Source: Bacteroidota bacterium
GTDB taxonomy: Bacteria; Bacteroidota; Bacteroidia; Bacteroidales; F082
NCBI GenBank assembly: GCA_009773165.1
Contig: WOUZ01000015.1
Coordinates: 1 to 64,000 of the forward strand
DNA length: 64,000 nucleotides
Reading direction: 5' to 3'
The notes beneath the pieces were generated by a model. That model did no database searches. It was not told where the DNA came from and saw only the letters and a list, made by a program, of their open reading frames with translations. Positions 1-8,948 of this stretch are shown here, piece after piece. Within the stretch, counting starts at the first letter, position 1, and each line of letters starts with the position of its first letter. The position numbers and the translations under genes were made by a program.

Positions 1-38
1 TTCTCAAATTCTAAAATATTTTCTCCTGTAAATTCCAT
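1..38 (-). CDS. 5' end of a gene truncated by the left edge
   Basis: An ATG on the minus strand at 36-38 opens a frame of 12 codons that runs off the left edge without a stop (MEFTGENILEFE). Short N-termini of this style (M-x-F-x-x-x-N-I-L-E-F) resemble what I remember of IS1595-type transposases, but 12 residues cannot establish this. It could equally be the start of an unrelated gene or chance. No ribosome binding site is visible, which is normal for Bacteroidota. Confidence 0.25.
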   Translation of the reverse strand, partial: MEFTGENILEFE

Positions 39-444
39 TTTGATTAGTTTTTAATCATTTATTCTTTTACAAGATAAGTATTTATTTGATCACCTCAATA
101 AATAAATTCAGGCAACACCTCAAATCCTAATAAGCCTCTGCTCAATGAATCAGCTAGCAGGGAGCGATTCTTTCTTTCATTAGGACACTTTGAACTTAGA
201 TATATCAACCGTTGAATTATGAACCTTGAGCAAGCTTTCTATCTTTTCATAATTCTGTCTTCAGTTAACTTTTTGAGTAAACCTATTTGAGGGTAAGACA
301 GCCATTGGATATATTCAGTGGTCTTTTTTGCATTGTAAGATTGTTACGCAAACATGTTGATTATGTTGGCGTGAGTTTGTAAATTAATAATTGATTTTGT
401 TGGTGGTTTCCAATTGCTCTACATGAGTACTTTCATGTGTACCA
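39..444. other. Intergenic stretch without a supported gene
   Basis: About 400 bases with no convincing open frame. On the minus strand a protein-like run of about 34 codons ends in TAG at 239-241, and a second run continues in another frame just beyond it. This could be a frameshifted gene remnant, but it is too short to identify. Confidence 0.4.
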
Positions 445-481
445 AGAAAAAACCACTTACATTTTTTATTTGTAAGTGGTT
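445..481 (-). terminator. Rho-independent terminator after tRNA-Val
   Basis: A perfect 11-bp inverted repeat (451-461 with 471-481, loop 9 nt) is followed on the minus strand by a run of six T (complement of A447-452). It lies 10 nt downstream of the 3' end of the minus-strand tRNA-Val gene and is placed to terminate it. Confidence 0.75.
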
Positions 482-490
482 GATTTTCAG

Positions 491-565
491 TGGGAGTTGA
501 GGGATTCGAACCCCCGACCCTCTGCTTGTAAGGCAGATGCTCTGAACCAGCTGAGCTAAACTCCC
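491..565 (-). tRNA. tRNA-Val(TAC)
   Basis: A 75-nt cloverleaf on the minus strand. The 7-bp acceptor stem pairs 559-565 with 492-498, with discriminator A at 491. The anticodon loop (complement of 526-532) reads CTTACAA, giving anticodon TAC at 528-530, which decodes GUA (Val). The T-arm GGTTCGAATC is present. CCA is not encoded. It has its own promoter upstream and a terminator downstream, so it is a single-gene transcription unit. Confidence 0.95.
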
Positions 566-566
566 T

Positions 567-832
567 CGTTTTGGGTGTGCAAATATACTACAAGTTTCTT
601 TTTACACAAAAAAAATCATCAGTTTTTGAAAAAAAAATTGATGCTAAATATAAACCATTAATTATCAATAAAATATATCATGATTTTTAATTCAGAACTG
701 TTTTCTATGAATGTATTGAGGCTCGTATCAAAACTTTAATCGATCATTCAGAAGTGCCTTCTTTAGTTTAAGAATTGAGTTCATTTCCTGAATCCTTCTT
801 TGACTCTTGAGTAATTCATTTCAGCAGCTTTC
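567..832. other. Intergenic region between tRNA-Val and sucD
   Basis: About 270 bases. Apart from the tRNA promoter at its left end I see no gene, repeat or clear hairpin here. The sucD terminator begins just to its right. Confidence 0.5.
580..610 (-). promoter_or_regulatory. Bacteroidota-type promoter of tRNA-Val
   Basis: On the minus strand TTTG (complement of 607-610), a 19-bp spacer, then TATATTTG (complement of 580-587). This is an exact match to the -33 TTTG / -7 TAnnTTTG architecture known for the Bacteroidota primary sigma factor. The -7 box lies 14 bp upstream of the tRNA 5' end. Confidence 0.7.
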
Positions 833-865
833 TTTAAAAAAAAAGCCCTTGTTACAGGGCTTTAT
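833..865 (-). terminator. Terminator of sucD
   Basis: Stem AAAGCCCT (842-849) pairs with AGGGCTTT (856-863) around a 6-nt loop. On the minus strand the hairpin is followed by a run of T (complement of A836-844). It begins 23 nt beyond the sucD stop codon. Confidence 0.75.
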
Positions 866-887
866 TACAAGTAGTTATGTATTGGTT

Positions 888-1757
888 TTATGATAACAAT
901 TCAAGCATTTTCTTTCCTATATCAGCAGGTGAATCAACTACGTGAATGCCGCATTCAATCATGATTTCTTTCTTAGCTTCAGCAGTATCTGCTTTTCCAC
1001 CAATTATCGCACCAGCATGTCCCATAGTTCTTCCTTTTGGAGCTGTTGCACCGGCAATAAAACCAACAACAGGCTTTGTACCATGCTCTTTTACCCAATA
1101 TGCTGCATCAGCTTCCATACTGCCACCAATTTCTCCAATCATTACGATTCCTTCTGTTTCAGGGTCATTCATAAGTAAAGCAACAGCATCACGCGTAGTT
1201 GTACCGATGATAGGATCACCTCCAATTCCAATTGCTGTAGTTTGACCTAATCCGGCTTTAGTAAGCTGATCAACAGCCTCATAGGTTAAAGTTCCTGAGC
1301 GTGAAACAATTCCTACCCTGCCTTTGCTATGTATAAATCCTGGCATGATACCCACTTTAGCCTCTCCGGGAGTAATTACACCAGGACAGTTTGGGCCAAT
1401 AAGACGGGTATCAAATCCTTTCAGGTATTCTTTAACCTTAACCATGTCAGCAGTTGGAATTCCCTCTGTAATACAAACAATAACTTTAATCCCGCCGGCA
1501 GCGGCTTCCATAATGGCATCAGCAGCAAATGGTGGCGGAACAAAAATAACGCTGACGTTAGCTCCAGCTTGTTTTACTGCATCTGAAACCGTATTAAAAA
1601 CAGGTTTACCAAGATGTTCGGTTCCACCTTTTCCAGGGGTAACGCCACCCACGACATTTGTGCCATATTCAATCATTTGACCGGCATGATAAGTACCTTC
1701 TGTACCGGTAAAACCTTGAACAATAACTTTTGAGTCTTTATTTACAAGAACACTCAT
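888..1757 (-). CDS. sucD: Succinyl-CoA synthetase, alpha subunit
   Basis: Succinate-CoA ligase alpha subunit of the TCA cycle: with the beta subunit it interconverts succinyl-CoA plus NDP and Pi with succinate, CoA and NTP in the cytoplasm. The 289-residue product from the ATG at 1757 has the normal family length. An in-frame upstream ATG at 1841 would add 28 residues unlike the family, so I reject it. Seen in the sequence: the CoA-binding Rossmann start [10 protein letters not shown] (about 15-24), GPNCPG (121-126) and the phosphohistidine motif GHAGA with His247. The beta-subunit gene sucC is not adjacent in this window, which is common in Bacteroidota. A -7 box lies at 1788-1795 and a terminator follows the gene, so it is probably transcribed alone. 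Confidence 0.95.
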   Translation of the reverse strand: MSVLVNKDSKVIVQGFTGTEGTYHAGQMIEYGTNVVGGVTPGKGGTEHLGKPVFNTVSDAVKQAGANVSVIFVPPPFAADAIMEAAAGGIKVIVCITEGIPTADMVKVKEYLKGFDTRLIGPNCPGVITPGEAKVGIMPGFIHSKGRVGIVSRSGTLTYEAVDQLTKAGLGQTTAIGIGGDPIIGTTTRDAVALLMNDPETEGIVMIGEIGGSMEADAAYWVKEHGTKPVVGFIAGATAPKGRTMGHAGAIIGGKADTAEAKKEIMIECGIHVVDSPADIGKKMLELLS

Positions 1758-1787
1758 TGTATTTAATTTGTTTTGAAGTTTAAAAGC

Positions 1788-1795
1788 CAAAAGTA
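1788..1795 (-). promoter_or_regulatory. sucD: Candidate -7 box of sucD
   Basis: TACTTTTG on the minus strand (complement of CAAAAGTA) matches TAnnTTTG and lies about 30 bp upstream of the sucD ATG. The -33 region reads TTTTC rather than TTTG, so only the -7 element is well supported. Confidence 0.4.
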
Positions 1796-1940
1796 AAACC
1801 TTTTGTTTGATTGTGAAAATTGTTTTACCAAAAATCAGCACTGTATGATTGGTATGAAGATAATCAGGTTTAAGATCCGCAATTTAATGTGCAATACTCA
1901 TTTTTATTTTCAATAGGTGTAATCAATTAACGGCTATTGC

Positions 1941-1948
1941 TACCTTTG
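1941..1948 (+). promoter_or_regulatory. Candidate -7 box of the esterase gene
   Basis: TACCTTTG matches TAnnTTTG and lies 16 bp upstream of the ATG at 1965. No clear TTTG is seen 19-20 bp further upstream. It would drive the 1965-5323 run of four co-directional genes. Confidence 0.4.
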
Positions 1949-1964
1949 TTTAAAATATCAGATC

Positions 1965-2750
1965 ATGAAAAAATTAGTTGTTTTGTGGATTATTTTAATC
2001 TCGTTATTTCATTTTAACACATCCTTTTCTCAGGATTTTAAACATGACCTATTCATTTACAAATCTGATACGATGCCTTACAGAATAATGTATCCTATTG
2101 ATTTTAAATTAGATAAAACCTATCCTTTAATTATTGTCTTGCATGGTGCGGGTGAACGGGGAAAAGACAATGAAAAGCAAATGGTTTATGGCAAAAGCTT
2201 TTTTACCGATTCACTCAACATGGTAACTTATCCTGCCGTGGTCGTTTACCCACAATGCGCTGAAAATGATTATTGGGCAAAAATTGATGTGAATTTTCTT
2301 GAAAATGGAAAGCGGGAATTTATCTTCCGGCCTGATTTAGAACCAACAAAAGCGATGACAATTTTCATGTCACTATTGGATAGCTTACGAAAGGAATCTT
2401 TTATTTCACAGGATAAAATCTATTTGGGAGGTTTATCAATGGGAGGTATGGGAACATTTGAACTCCTTTATCGCAAACCGGATGTTTTTGCTGCTGCTTT
2501 TCCCATTTGTGGTGGTGGTGAACCTGAAACCTGCCGTGTATTTGCAAAAAAAACACCTGTTTGGGCATTTCATGGTGAAGTGGATGGTGTTGTTCCTGTT
2601 GATTTGTCAATAAAAATGGTTGAAAGTTTAAAGAAAGAAGGCGCAAACCCGCGGTTGACTATTTATCCAAATGTGAATCACAATGCATGGGATTATGTTT
2701 TTCTTGAAAAAGAACTTTTACCATGGCTTTTTTCACACACTCGCCAATAG
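1965..2750 (+). CDS. Exported alpha/beta-hydrolase (esterase/prolyl-oligopeptidase-like)
   Basis: Serine hydrolase of the alpha/beta fold, probably a carboxylesterase or PHB-depolymerase-like enzyme; the substrate is not predictable. 261 residues. The N-terminal 22 residues form a signal peptide ending near FSQ, so the protein acts in the periplasm or outside. Seen: the oxyanion strand VLHGAGERG (about 58-66), nucleophile elbow GLSMG with Ser148, Asp207 in GEVDG and His239 in NVNHNAW, in the usual Ser-Asp-His order. It heads a run of four genes on the + strand with gaps of 12-20 bp, probably one transcript. Nothing in the neighbours fixes its role. The first ATG directly precedes the signal peptide, so the start is secure. 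Confidence 0.85.
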   Translation: MKKLVVLWIILISLFHFNTSFSQDFKHDLFIYKSDTMPYRIMYPIDFKLDKTYPLIIVLHGAGERGKDNEKQMVYGKSFFTDSLNMVTYPAVVVYPQCAENDYWAKIDVNFLENGKREFIFRPDLEPTKAMTIFMSLLDSLRKESFISQDKIYLGGLSMGGMGTFELLYRKPDVFAAAFPICGGGEPETCRVFAKKTPVWAFHGEVDGVVPVDLSIKMVESLKKEGANPRLTIYPNVNHNAWDYVFLEKELLPWLFSHTRQ

Positions 2751-2770
2751 ACCCGATATGGTTCTGATAT

Positions 2771-3658
2771 ATGACTAAATATCTTGTACTTATTATCTTC
2801 CTTCTTTTCGCAAAACTAACCACTGCACAACTAACTTCATCCTATACGATGAAACTAATTGCAGTGGCTGAAAGTTATGTATTTAAGTCTCAATTTAATG
2901 CTGATTCTGACAAAATCTTTTACCTTTCAAATTCTTCAGAAAAATCTCAACTTTTTGAATTTGATTTACTTAACGACTCTATAAATCATATTTCTGATTT
3001 TAAAAGTCTTGTACTTGATTTTGAAGTTCACCCTGTTACAAAAAACTTTCTGATTGTCGCCAATGATACGAGCTATCAATTAATTGACAATGCAGGTAAC
3101 CAACTGAAAGAAAGTAAATTGAACAATAGAAATGCAAAGTTTCTTCAACCTGTTTTTAACTCAAATGGTAACTTGTTGGCTTTCTTAGGGAAAACGAATC
3201 CGAAAGACGCATTTTCAATGATGACATACGACTTCAAATATGACAATTTAAATCAGCACTTTAAACATTCGGAAAATGCACATGAGCCTGATTGGTCGCC
3301 AAAATCTGATTATTTAAGCTATCATGAATTTAACCCAATAAACAACACATCTTTAATCCAGATAGTTGGTTGGGATGGTCGTCCACTTTTCCAAATAAAA
3401 TCAGATACAGTTAAACTATCAAATGCAAACTGGGGTGTCTCCTCAACTAAATTTTTGTGTGTTGCTGTCAATGACTACTTCTACTATATCTTTGTGTTAC
3501 GTACGGATGGACAACATGTTGAAACAGTTCTTAAAAGTAAGTTTCCACTTTCTGATCCGGATTGGTCTCCTGATGGTAAAAAAATCAGTGTAACTGTTAG
3601 TCCTTTGGATGGATTAAAACAGCTTTGGATAATAGATTTAGAAAAAAATACAAATTAA
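2771..3658 (+). CDS. Exported TolB/PD40-like beta-propeller protein
   Basis: 295-residue secreted protein with a signal peptide of about 20 residues (ending TTAQ). The body carries PD40/WD40-like propeller repeats: WSPKSDYLSY (about 177-186) and DWSPDGKK (about 269-276), followed by an LWIIDLE strand typical of TolB C-terminal propellers. No catalytic motif is evident, so a binding or scaffolding role in the periplasm is likely. The gene starts 20 bp after the upstream esterase stop and ends 12 bp before the SPFH gene. It is shorter than TolB and lacks the TolB N-terminal domain, so the name TolB is not justified. Confidence 0.7.
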   Translation: MTKYLVLIIFLLFAKLTTAQLTSSYTMKLIAVAESYVFKSQFNADSDKIFYLSNSSEKSQLFEFDLLNDSINHISDFKSLVLDFEVHPVTKNFLIVANDTSYQLIDNAGNQLKESKLNNRNAKFLQPVFNSNGNLLAFLGKTNPKDAFSMMTYDFKYDNLNQHFKHSENAHEPDWSPKSDYLSYHEFNPINNTSLIQIVGWDGRPLFQIKSDTVKLSNANWGVSSTKFLCVAVNDYFYYIFVLRTDGQHVETVLKSKFPLSDPDWSPDGKKISVTVSPLDGLKQLWIIDLEKNTN

Positions 3659-3670
3659 AACACAGGTAGT

Positions 3671-4522
3671 ATGATACAAATGACACAACCAAATGGAGGC
3701 TTCACTGCATCCTTCAGCTGGATAAAAATTTCAATAGTTGCAGGTCTTGTTGTTTTTGTGATAGTCTTTTGGACAAGCATGACGGTTACAATTCCGGCGG
3801 GTCATGGCGGAGTAATGTTTCAGTTGTTTCAAGGTGGGCTACAAATGGATAAAACATATGGTGAGGGCTTTCACCTGAAGTCCCCATGGAATAGCATGTA
3901 TATTTATGAAACACGACAACAGGAAATTGCAGAAGAAATGAATGTTTTATCATCCAATGGATTGGAAATCAATGTTGATTTTTCTGCATGGTATCAACCC
4001 AACTTCAGCGATTTAGCTAAATTACATGGTGAAATAGGAACTGAATATGTACAACGTGTAATGATTCCAGCCTTGAGATCTGCAGCCCGAAGTGTTGTCG
4101 GACGTTATACACCTGAGCAAATCTATTCAACAAAAAGGGATGCCATTCAGGTGGAAATTTTTGATGAAACAAAGAAAATTCTTGACGAAAAACATGTTCA
4201 GCTCAATCAGGTTTTAATTCGTTCAATAACATTGCCTCCAACAATCAAGACTGCAATTGAATCAAAGCTGAAGCAAGAACAAGAAGCACTTGAATATGAA
4301 TTTAAACTCGAAAAAGCATTGCAGGAAGCTGAACGTCAACGTATTGATGCAGAAGGGAAAGCTAAAGCAAACATCATTCTGAGTGCCAGTATAACCGACA
4401 AGATTCTTCGTGAAAAAGGTATTGAGGCAACACTGAAATTAGCTGAATCACCGAACACCAAAGTCATCGTAATTGGCAATAGTGGTGATGGATTGCCCTT
4501 AATACTTGGTGATATTAAATAA
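3671..4522 (+). CDS. SPFH/prohibitin-family membrane protein
   Basis: 283-residue member of the SPFH (stomatin-prohibitin-flotillin-HflK/C) superfamily, closest in layout to prohibitins. There is one N-terminal membrane helix (about 19-40), then the SPFH domain beginning VTIPAGHGGV, then a charged helical region rich in E, K and Q (about 198-235) that is probably coiled coil, ending with an alanine-rich helix and a short hydrophobic tail. Such proteins form ring-like membrane assemblies that modulate proteases such as FtsH; the partner here is unknown. The start may be the ATG at 3671 or the second ATG at 3680. It sits in the same + strand run as the flanking exported proteins. Confidence 0.85.
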   Translation: MIQMTQPNGGFTASFSWIKISIVAGLVVFVIVFWTSMTVTIPAGHGGVMFQLFQGGLQMDKTYGEGFHLKSPWNSMYIYETRQQEIAEEMNVLSSNGLEINVDFSAWYQPNFSDLAKLHGEIGTEYVQRVMIPALRSAARSVVGRYTPEQIYSTKRDAIQVEIFDETKKILDEKHVQLNQVLIRSITLPPTIKTAIESKLKQEQEALEYEFKLEKALQEAERQRIDAEGKAKANIILSASITDKILREKGIEATLKLAESPNTKVIVIGNSGDGLPLILGDIK

Positions 4523-4540
4523 CAATTTACAACTCTGACA

Positions 4541-5323
4541 ATGAAAAAACTTCTATTCTACTTACCTGTCATTTTTGTTCTATTTTTTCTTTCATGTGAA
4601 AATGCACAAAAAACCACTGAGCTTACGATAGCAATTTCGAAAGAGCGCAAAACAGAACATAAGTATACTGATTGGCTTGCTTCAACTGGTAAAAGCTTCA
4701 AGGTTATTCAGTTAGCAGGGTTAACAAATCAAGAAATTACTGACACTCTGAAATTTTGTCATGCACTTTTGCTTACCGGGGGGGCTGATGTTCACCCTTC
4801 AATGTATGGAAAAGGTGCTGACACTTCACGTTGCGGTTTTATTGATCTTGAGAGAGACGCTTTTGAAAAACATGCCTATGAATCGGCAAAACAATTAAAA
4901 TTGCCTGTGATGGGCATCTGCAGAGGGTTACAATACATTAATATACTTGAGGGGGGAACGCTTTATGTAGACCTTCCAAGTGATAAACTAACAGGTGACC
5001 TGCATAGGATTGGTGATGAAGATTGGGCATCGCACGAAGTGATTATAAGTGCAGGCAGTCTCTTGAATGACCTTCCAGATGAAAATAAAATTTTGGTTGC
5101 AAGTAATCACCATCAGGGAATAGAGATCCTTGCTCCCGGATTTAAAGCCATTGCACATTCTGAAGATAGTTTAATAGAAGCTTTTGAGTTCGAAAACCAT
5201 TCGAATCATCCTTTTCTTTTGGCAGTTCAGTGGCACCCTGAATGGGTTGACTATTCTGATCCTTTGTCAAAAAAGATCGGAAATCTTTTCTTATCAGAGG
5301 CTGAAAAATATAGAACCAAATAG
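4541..5323 (+). CDS. Gamma-glutamyl-gamma-aminobutyrate hydrolase family lipoprotein
   Basis: 260-residue class I glutamine-amidotransferase-fold hydrolase (peptidase C26, PuuD-like), expected to cleave a gamma-glutamyl amide bond. The catalytic triad is visible: Cys127 in GICRG, His232 and Glu234 in QWHPEW. LLTGGADVHP (about 77-86) and SNHHQG (188-193) are family motifs. Unusually for a PuuD homologue it begins with a lipoprotein signal (FFLSC, Cys19), so it is probably anchored on the periplasmic face of the membrane rather than cytoplasmic. It ends the four-gene + strand run and is followed by a strong bidirectional terminator. A cell-wall or peptide gamma-glutamyl substrate is an inference. 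Confidence 0.85.
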   Translation: MKKLLFYLPVIFVLFFLSCENAQKTTELTIAISKERKTEHKYTDWLASTGKSFKVIQLAGLTNQEITDTLKFCHALLLTGGADVHPSMYGKGADTSRCGFIDLERDAFEKHAYESAKQLKLPVMGICRGLQYINILEGGTLYVDLPSDKLTGDLHRIGDEDWASHEVIISAGSLLNDLPDENKILVASNHHQGIEILAPGFKAIAHSEDSLIEAFEFENHSNHPFLLAVQWHPEWVDYSDPLSKKIGNLFLSEAEKYRTK

Positions 5324-5349
5324 TTTGACAATCATCAAGTTTGACGAAT

Positions 5350-5390
5350 AAAAAAAGCAAAGGAATGTAAAGATCTCCTTTGCTTTTTTT
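5350..5390. terminator. Bidirectional terminator between convergent genes
   Basis: A 15-bp inverted repeat: 5350-5364 pairs with 5376-5390 (core GCAAAGGA/TCCTTTGC) with an A-run on the left and a T-run on the right. It lies between the + strand hydrolase gene and the minus-strand prolyl oligopeptidase gene and can serve both. Confidence 0.85.
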
Positions 5391-5433
5391 ATAAACCAAT
5401 CATGTCTGATACTGGTTCAAAACCGGATCAATA

Positions 5434-7551
5434 CTAGAATTTTGGCTTCATATTTAAGTTGTACATAATAAAGCTGTACATATCGGCACTTTCTTCAATC
5501 ATTTTAGAAGTAGGCTTCCCTGCACCGTGACCGGCTTGCGTTTCAATACGAACAATTACAGGGTTTGTTCCGGATTGTTTACTCTGCAATTCTGACATAA
5601 ATTTGAATGTATGAGCAGGAACTACACGGTCATCATGGTCAGCAGTGATTGCTAAAGTTGCCGGATAAGAAACACCTTCACGAACATTATGCAATGGTGA
5701 ATATTTTAATAAAAACTTAAACATTTCAGCGCTTTCATCACTTCTTCCGTAATCTCCTGCCCAGGCCCATCCTATTGTAAAGTTTTGATAACGAAGCATA
5801 TCGAGTACACCAACTATTGGAATTGCAACTTTAAACAGATCAGGCCTTTGTGTCATTACTGCACCAACAAGTAAGCCGCCATTTGATCCACCCATAATAG
5901 CGATCTTTTCAGGATTGGTATAGTTATTTACAATCAAATATTCGGCAGCACCAATAAAGTCGTCGAAAACGTTTTGCTTATTCATTTTCTGACCAGCTTC
6001 ATGCCATTTCTTACCATACTCTCCACCACCTCTCAGATTCACAGATACATATATACCACCTTGTTCGAGAAATGGTAAACGGGAAACACTAAATGAAGGC
6101 ATCACAGAGATATCAAAACCACCGTAACCATAAAGTAAAACGGGATTTTTACCATCTTTTTTGATTCCTTTTTTATGCACAATAAACATTGGAACTTTTG
6201 TACCGTCTTTGCTTTCAAAAAATATTTGTTCAGTTTCGAATGCAGATGGATCGAATTTCACTTCACTGCTTGCGTAAACTGATGACGTATTATTTGCTAC
6301 ATCGAGTTGATATACATTGGATGGGAAAGTGAAAGATGTAAAACCATAAAATGCTGTATTATCACCTTTCTTTCCGCTAAAACCACCAATGGTTCCCAGA
6401 GTTGGCAACTCCAGTTGTTTTACTTTATTACCTTCATAATCAAAGAAATAAGCTTTGTTATTAGCATCTTCTGAATACTCTGCATAAATATAATCTCCAA
6501 CAAGACTAACGGATTCAAGTACTTGTCCTGCTTCGGGAATAATAACCTTCCAATTTTCTTTTTCGGGGTTTAAAGGATCAATCAGAACGACTTTTTTCAT
6601 TGGAGCTTCGTTTGTGGTTGAAACCAACAGATTACCATCCAAATGATCGATAACCTGATAATCGAAATCAAATCCTTCAGCTAACTTAACAAATGTCGCT
6701 TTAGGATCACTTAATCTTTTGGCATAAAGAGCATTGCCACTTGTAGACTGGGACTCACTAATAAAAAGGAATTCACCATCGTCAGTAACACCACCGTAAA
6801 AATTTCGTTTTGGATTGATTTTATCTTCAAAAACAATCACATCGTTTGCCTGAGGCTTGCCAAGTTCATGATATTTTACTTTATGAAATTCATTACTTCC
6901 TGATAAAGCCTGACCTTCAGCAGGTGCTTCATAGCAACTGTAATAAAAACCATTCTTGTACCAGCTAATACCTGAAAACTTAACCCATTGGATTGAATCA
7001 GAAAGCATTGTGCCTGTTTTCAAATCCATTACAACAATTTCATTCCAGTCGCTTCCTCCCCTGCTAATTGCGTAGGCAAAATAAGATCCATCAGGTGAAG
7101 GACTTATTGCACCCAGAGCAATAGTTCCATCAGCCGACATTGTATTAGGATCGAGCAGCACCCTGGCTTCAGCCAGAAGGTTATCTTGCACATATAAAAC
7201 ACTTTGGTTTTGAAGTCCATCGTTTTTAAAGTAATAATAACGGCCACCTTCCTGAAATGGAACACCAATTTTAGGGTAATTCCATGTTGATTCCAACCGC
7301 TGACGTAGTGGCTCTCTGAAAGGAATTTTTGAAAGGTACGACTGTGTCAAGTCATTTTGAGACTTGACCCACTGAGCAGTTTCTTCTGAATTATCATCTT
7401 CCAACCAACGGTAGGGATCTGCAATTTCCGTCTCAAAATAAACATCTTTTTGATCAGATTTGAGCGTATTTGGGTACTGAAGCGGTTTCTCCGCTGGCTT
7501 ACAAGCATGCATCATAATGGCTGCAAGGATAATAAAAGTTAATTTTTTCAT
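5434..7551 (-). CDS. Prolyl oligopeptidase (S9A), lipoprotein
   Basis: Serine peptidase that cleaves short peptides after proline. 705 residues, the usual S9A length: an N-terminal segment, a seven-bladed propeller gate (about 75-430) and a C-terminal alpha/beta-hydrolase domain. Seen: nucleophile GGSNGG with Ser556, Asp641 in DHDDRV, His675 in GHGAGKP and the substrate-binding LRGGGEYG segment (about 507-514). The N-terminus has a lipobox-like MHAC (Cys17), so it is probably a membrane-anchored exported lipoprotein as in many Bacteroidota. It converges on the upstream operon across a shared terminator and is separated by 44 bp from the divergently unrelated MATE gene on the same strand. Confidence 0.93.
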   Translation of the reverse strand: MKKLTFIILAAIMMHACKPAEKPLQYPNTLKSDQKDVYFETEIADPYRWLEDDNSEETAQWVKSQNDLTQSYLSKIPFREPLRQRLESTWNYPKIGVPFQEGGRYYYFKNDGLQNQSVLYVQDNLLAEARVLLDPNTMSADGTIALGAISPSPDGSYFAYAISRGGSDWNEIVVMDLKTGTMLSDSIQWVKFSGISWYKNGFYYSCYEAPAEGQALSGSNEFHKVKYHELGKPQANDVIVFEDKINPKRNFYGGVTDDGEFLFISESQSTSGNALYAKRLSDPKATFVKLAEGFDFDYQVIDHLDGNLLVSTTNEAPMKKVVLIDPLNPEKENWKVIIPEAGQVLESVSLVGDYIYAEYSEDANNKAYFFDYEGNKVKQLELPTLGTIGGFSGKKGDNTAFYGFTSFTFPSNVYQLDVANNTSSVYASSEVKFDPSAFETEQIFFESKDGTKVPMFIVHKKGIKKDGKNPVLLYGYGGFDISVMPSFSVSRLPFLEQGGIYVSVNLRGGGEYGKKWHEAGQKMNKQNVFDDFIGAAEYLIVNNYTNPEKIAIMGGSNGGLLVGAVMTQRPDLFKVAIPIVGVLDMLRYQNFTIGWAWAGDYGRSDESAEMFKFLLKYSPLHNVREGVSYPATLAITADHDDRVVPAHTFKFMSELQSKQSGTNPVIVRIETQAGHGAGKPTSKMIEESADMYSFIMYNLNMKPKF

Positions 7552-7595
7552 GAATTATAGGATTTCAAAATTTCTACAAAAGTATTAAACCTTAT

Positions 7596-8948
7596 CTATT
7601 TTCTTGGATCAGACTTAACATAAAGGACATTTTTCGTTTTCCATTTGCCTGTTTGAAAATAAACAAAAGAAAAGAACGCCCCAAAACCCCAGGCAATGGG
7701 AATTCCCCACCAGATACCTGCAGGTCCCATAAATGACGACAAATACCATGAAAGGGGAATTCGAATAGCCCATAAAGCAAGCAGCGTCACAAACATCGGA
7801 ATTAAGGTATCGCCTGCTCCTCTTAACACTCCATTATAAACAAACATTGTCGAGAAAAGTATGTAAAACGCACTAACAATGTAAAGATAACTTTTTCCAG
7901 CTTCAATTACTTCTAAATCATTGGTAAAAAGCTGCATAATGGGTGTTGAAAAAAGAAATGCCACCAGCGTCACAACAATTGAAATAATAGCGGTCATCCA
8001 TAAAGTAGCATATAATCCTTTTGTAACTCTTTCTAACTTTCCGGCACCAATGTTTTGACCCACGAAGGAAGACAAAGCTGCTGAGAAATTCATTGCTGGT
8101 AATGCTGCAAAAGAGTCGATGCGCATTGCAACTGTATATGCAGCAATTGTTGTAGTTCCAAAAATATTCACCACTTTATATAAAGCAAGCATCCCTACCG
8201 CTACAAATGTCTGTTGCAACCCGGTTGGAAGGCCAATTTTGATACTTTTAATAAAAATTTCTTTATCAAAAACCATTTTTAAAGGTCTGAATATCAACAA
8301 ATCATTTTTCCTGTTAAGAAACAAAATCAACGTGAAAAATGCACCAGCTTGTGAAATTATTGTTGCGATAGCGACCCCTTCGACTCCCCATTTAAAAACG
8401 ACCACGAACAAAAGATCAAGAACAATATTCACAATGGTTGAAGCAATCAAAAAATACAATGGAGTTTTTGAATCACCAAGGCCTCTCAGAATAGAAGTAG
8501 TACCTTGAAAACCAAAAAAGAAAACAAATCCTAATGCATAAAGATTGAAGTAAGAAACTGCCAGCGGAATAACATCTTCGGGCAAATCAATCAATTCAAA
8601 AATCAATTTACTTGTAAAAAAACCAGTAATTGTTAAAATAACAGAGGCAACAAACATGACGATATACATCGTATCAATGGCTTTACGAACCATATCCAAA
8701 TTCTTAGCACCATAGTATTGTGAAATGATGATTGTCCCGCCAGTCGCTAAACCAATTATTAATGATATAAGTGTAAAAATTAATGGAAAACTGGCTCCAA
8801 CTGCCGCAAGTGCTTCGTTACCCAAAAACTTTCCGATAACAATACTGTCGACTACATTGTACATCTGTTGGAAAACATTTCCAATTAACATGGGTACAGT
8901 AAACCGGAAGATCAGTCTTGCTTCACTTCCAATTGTTAAGTCGCGCAT
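7596..8948 (-). CDS. MATE-family efflux transporter
   Basis: 450-residue inner-membrane multidrug and toxin extrusion protein, an ion-coupled antiporter. It has about 12 hydrophobic segments in two homologous halves; the half-repeat signature RGLGDSKTP (first half) and RGAGDTLIP (second half) is clearly visible. Length matches the family. Substrate cannot be predicted. The gene is co-directional with the prolyl oligopeptidase gene 44 bp downstream, so read-through is possible. The start MRDLTIG at 8948 fits the family N-terminus. There is a long non-coding gap upstream. Confidence 0.9.
   Translation of the reverse strand: MRDLTIGSEARLIFRFTVPMLIGNVFQQMYNVVDSIVIGKFLGNEALAAVGASFPLIFTLISLIIGLATGGTIIISQYYGAKNLDMVRKAIDTMYIVMFVASVILTITGFFTSKLIFELIDLPEDVIPLAVSYFNLYALGFVFFFGFQGTTSILRGLGDSKTPLYFLIASTIVNIVLDLLFVVVFKWGVEGVAIATIISQAGAFFTLILFLNRKNDLLIFRPLKMVFDKEIFIKSIKIGLPTGLQQTFVAVGMLALYKVVNIFGTTTIAAYTVAMRIDSFAALPAMNFSAALSSFVGQNIGAGKLERVTKGLYATLWMTAIISIVVTLVAFLFSTPIMQLFTNDLEVIEAGKSYLYIVSAFYILFSTMFVYNGVLRGAGDTLIPMFVTLLALWAIRIPLSWYLSSFMGPAGIWWGIPIAWGFGAFFSFVYFQTGKWKTKNVLYVKSDPRK

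Noticed and set aside
1324-1680. 118-codon frame on the + strand inside sucD
   Set aside because: Antisense shadow of a highly conserved gene; low-complexity Pro/Ser/Thr composition with no family motif.
1758-1841. 28-residue N-terminal extension of sucD from an upstream in-frame ATG
   Set aside because: The extension has no similarity to the conserved family start, is hydrophobic and Lys-rich, and contains the candidate -7 box; the ATG at 1757 gives the normal 289-residue protein.
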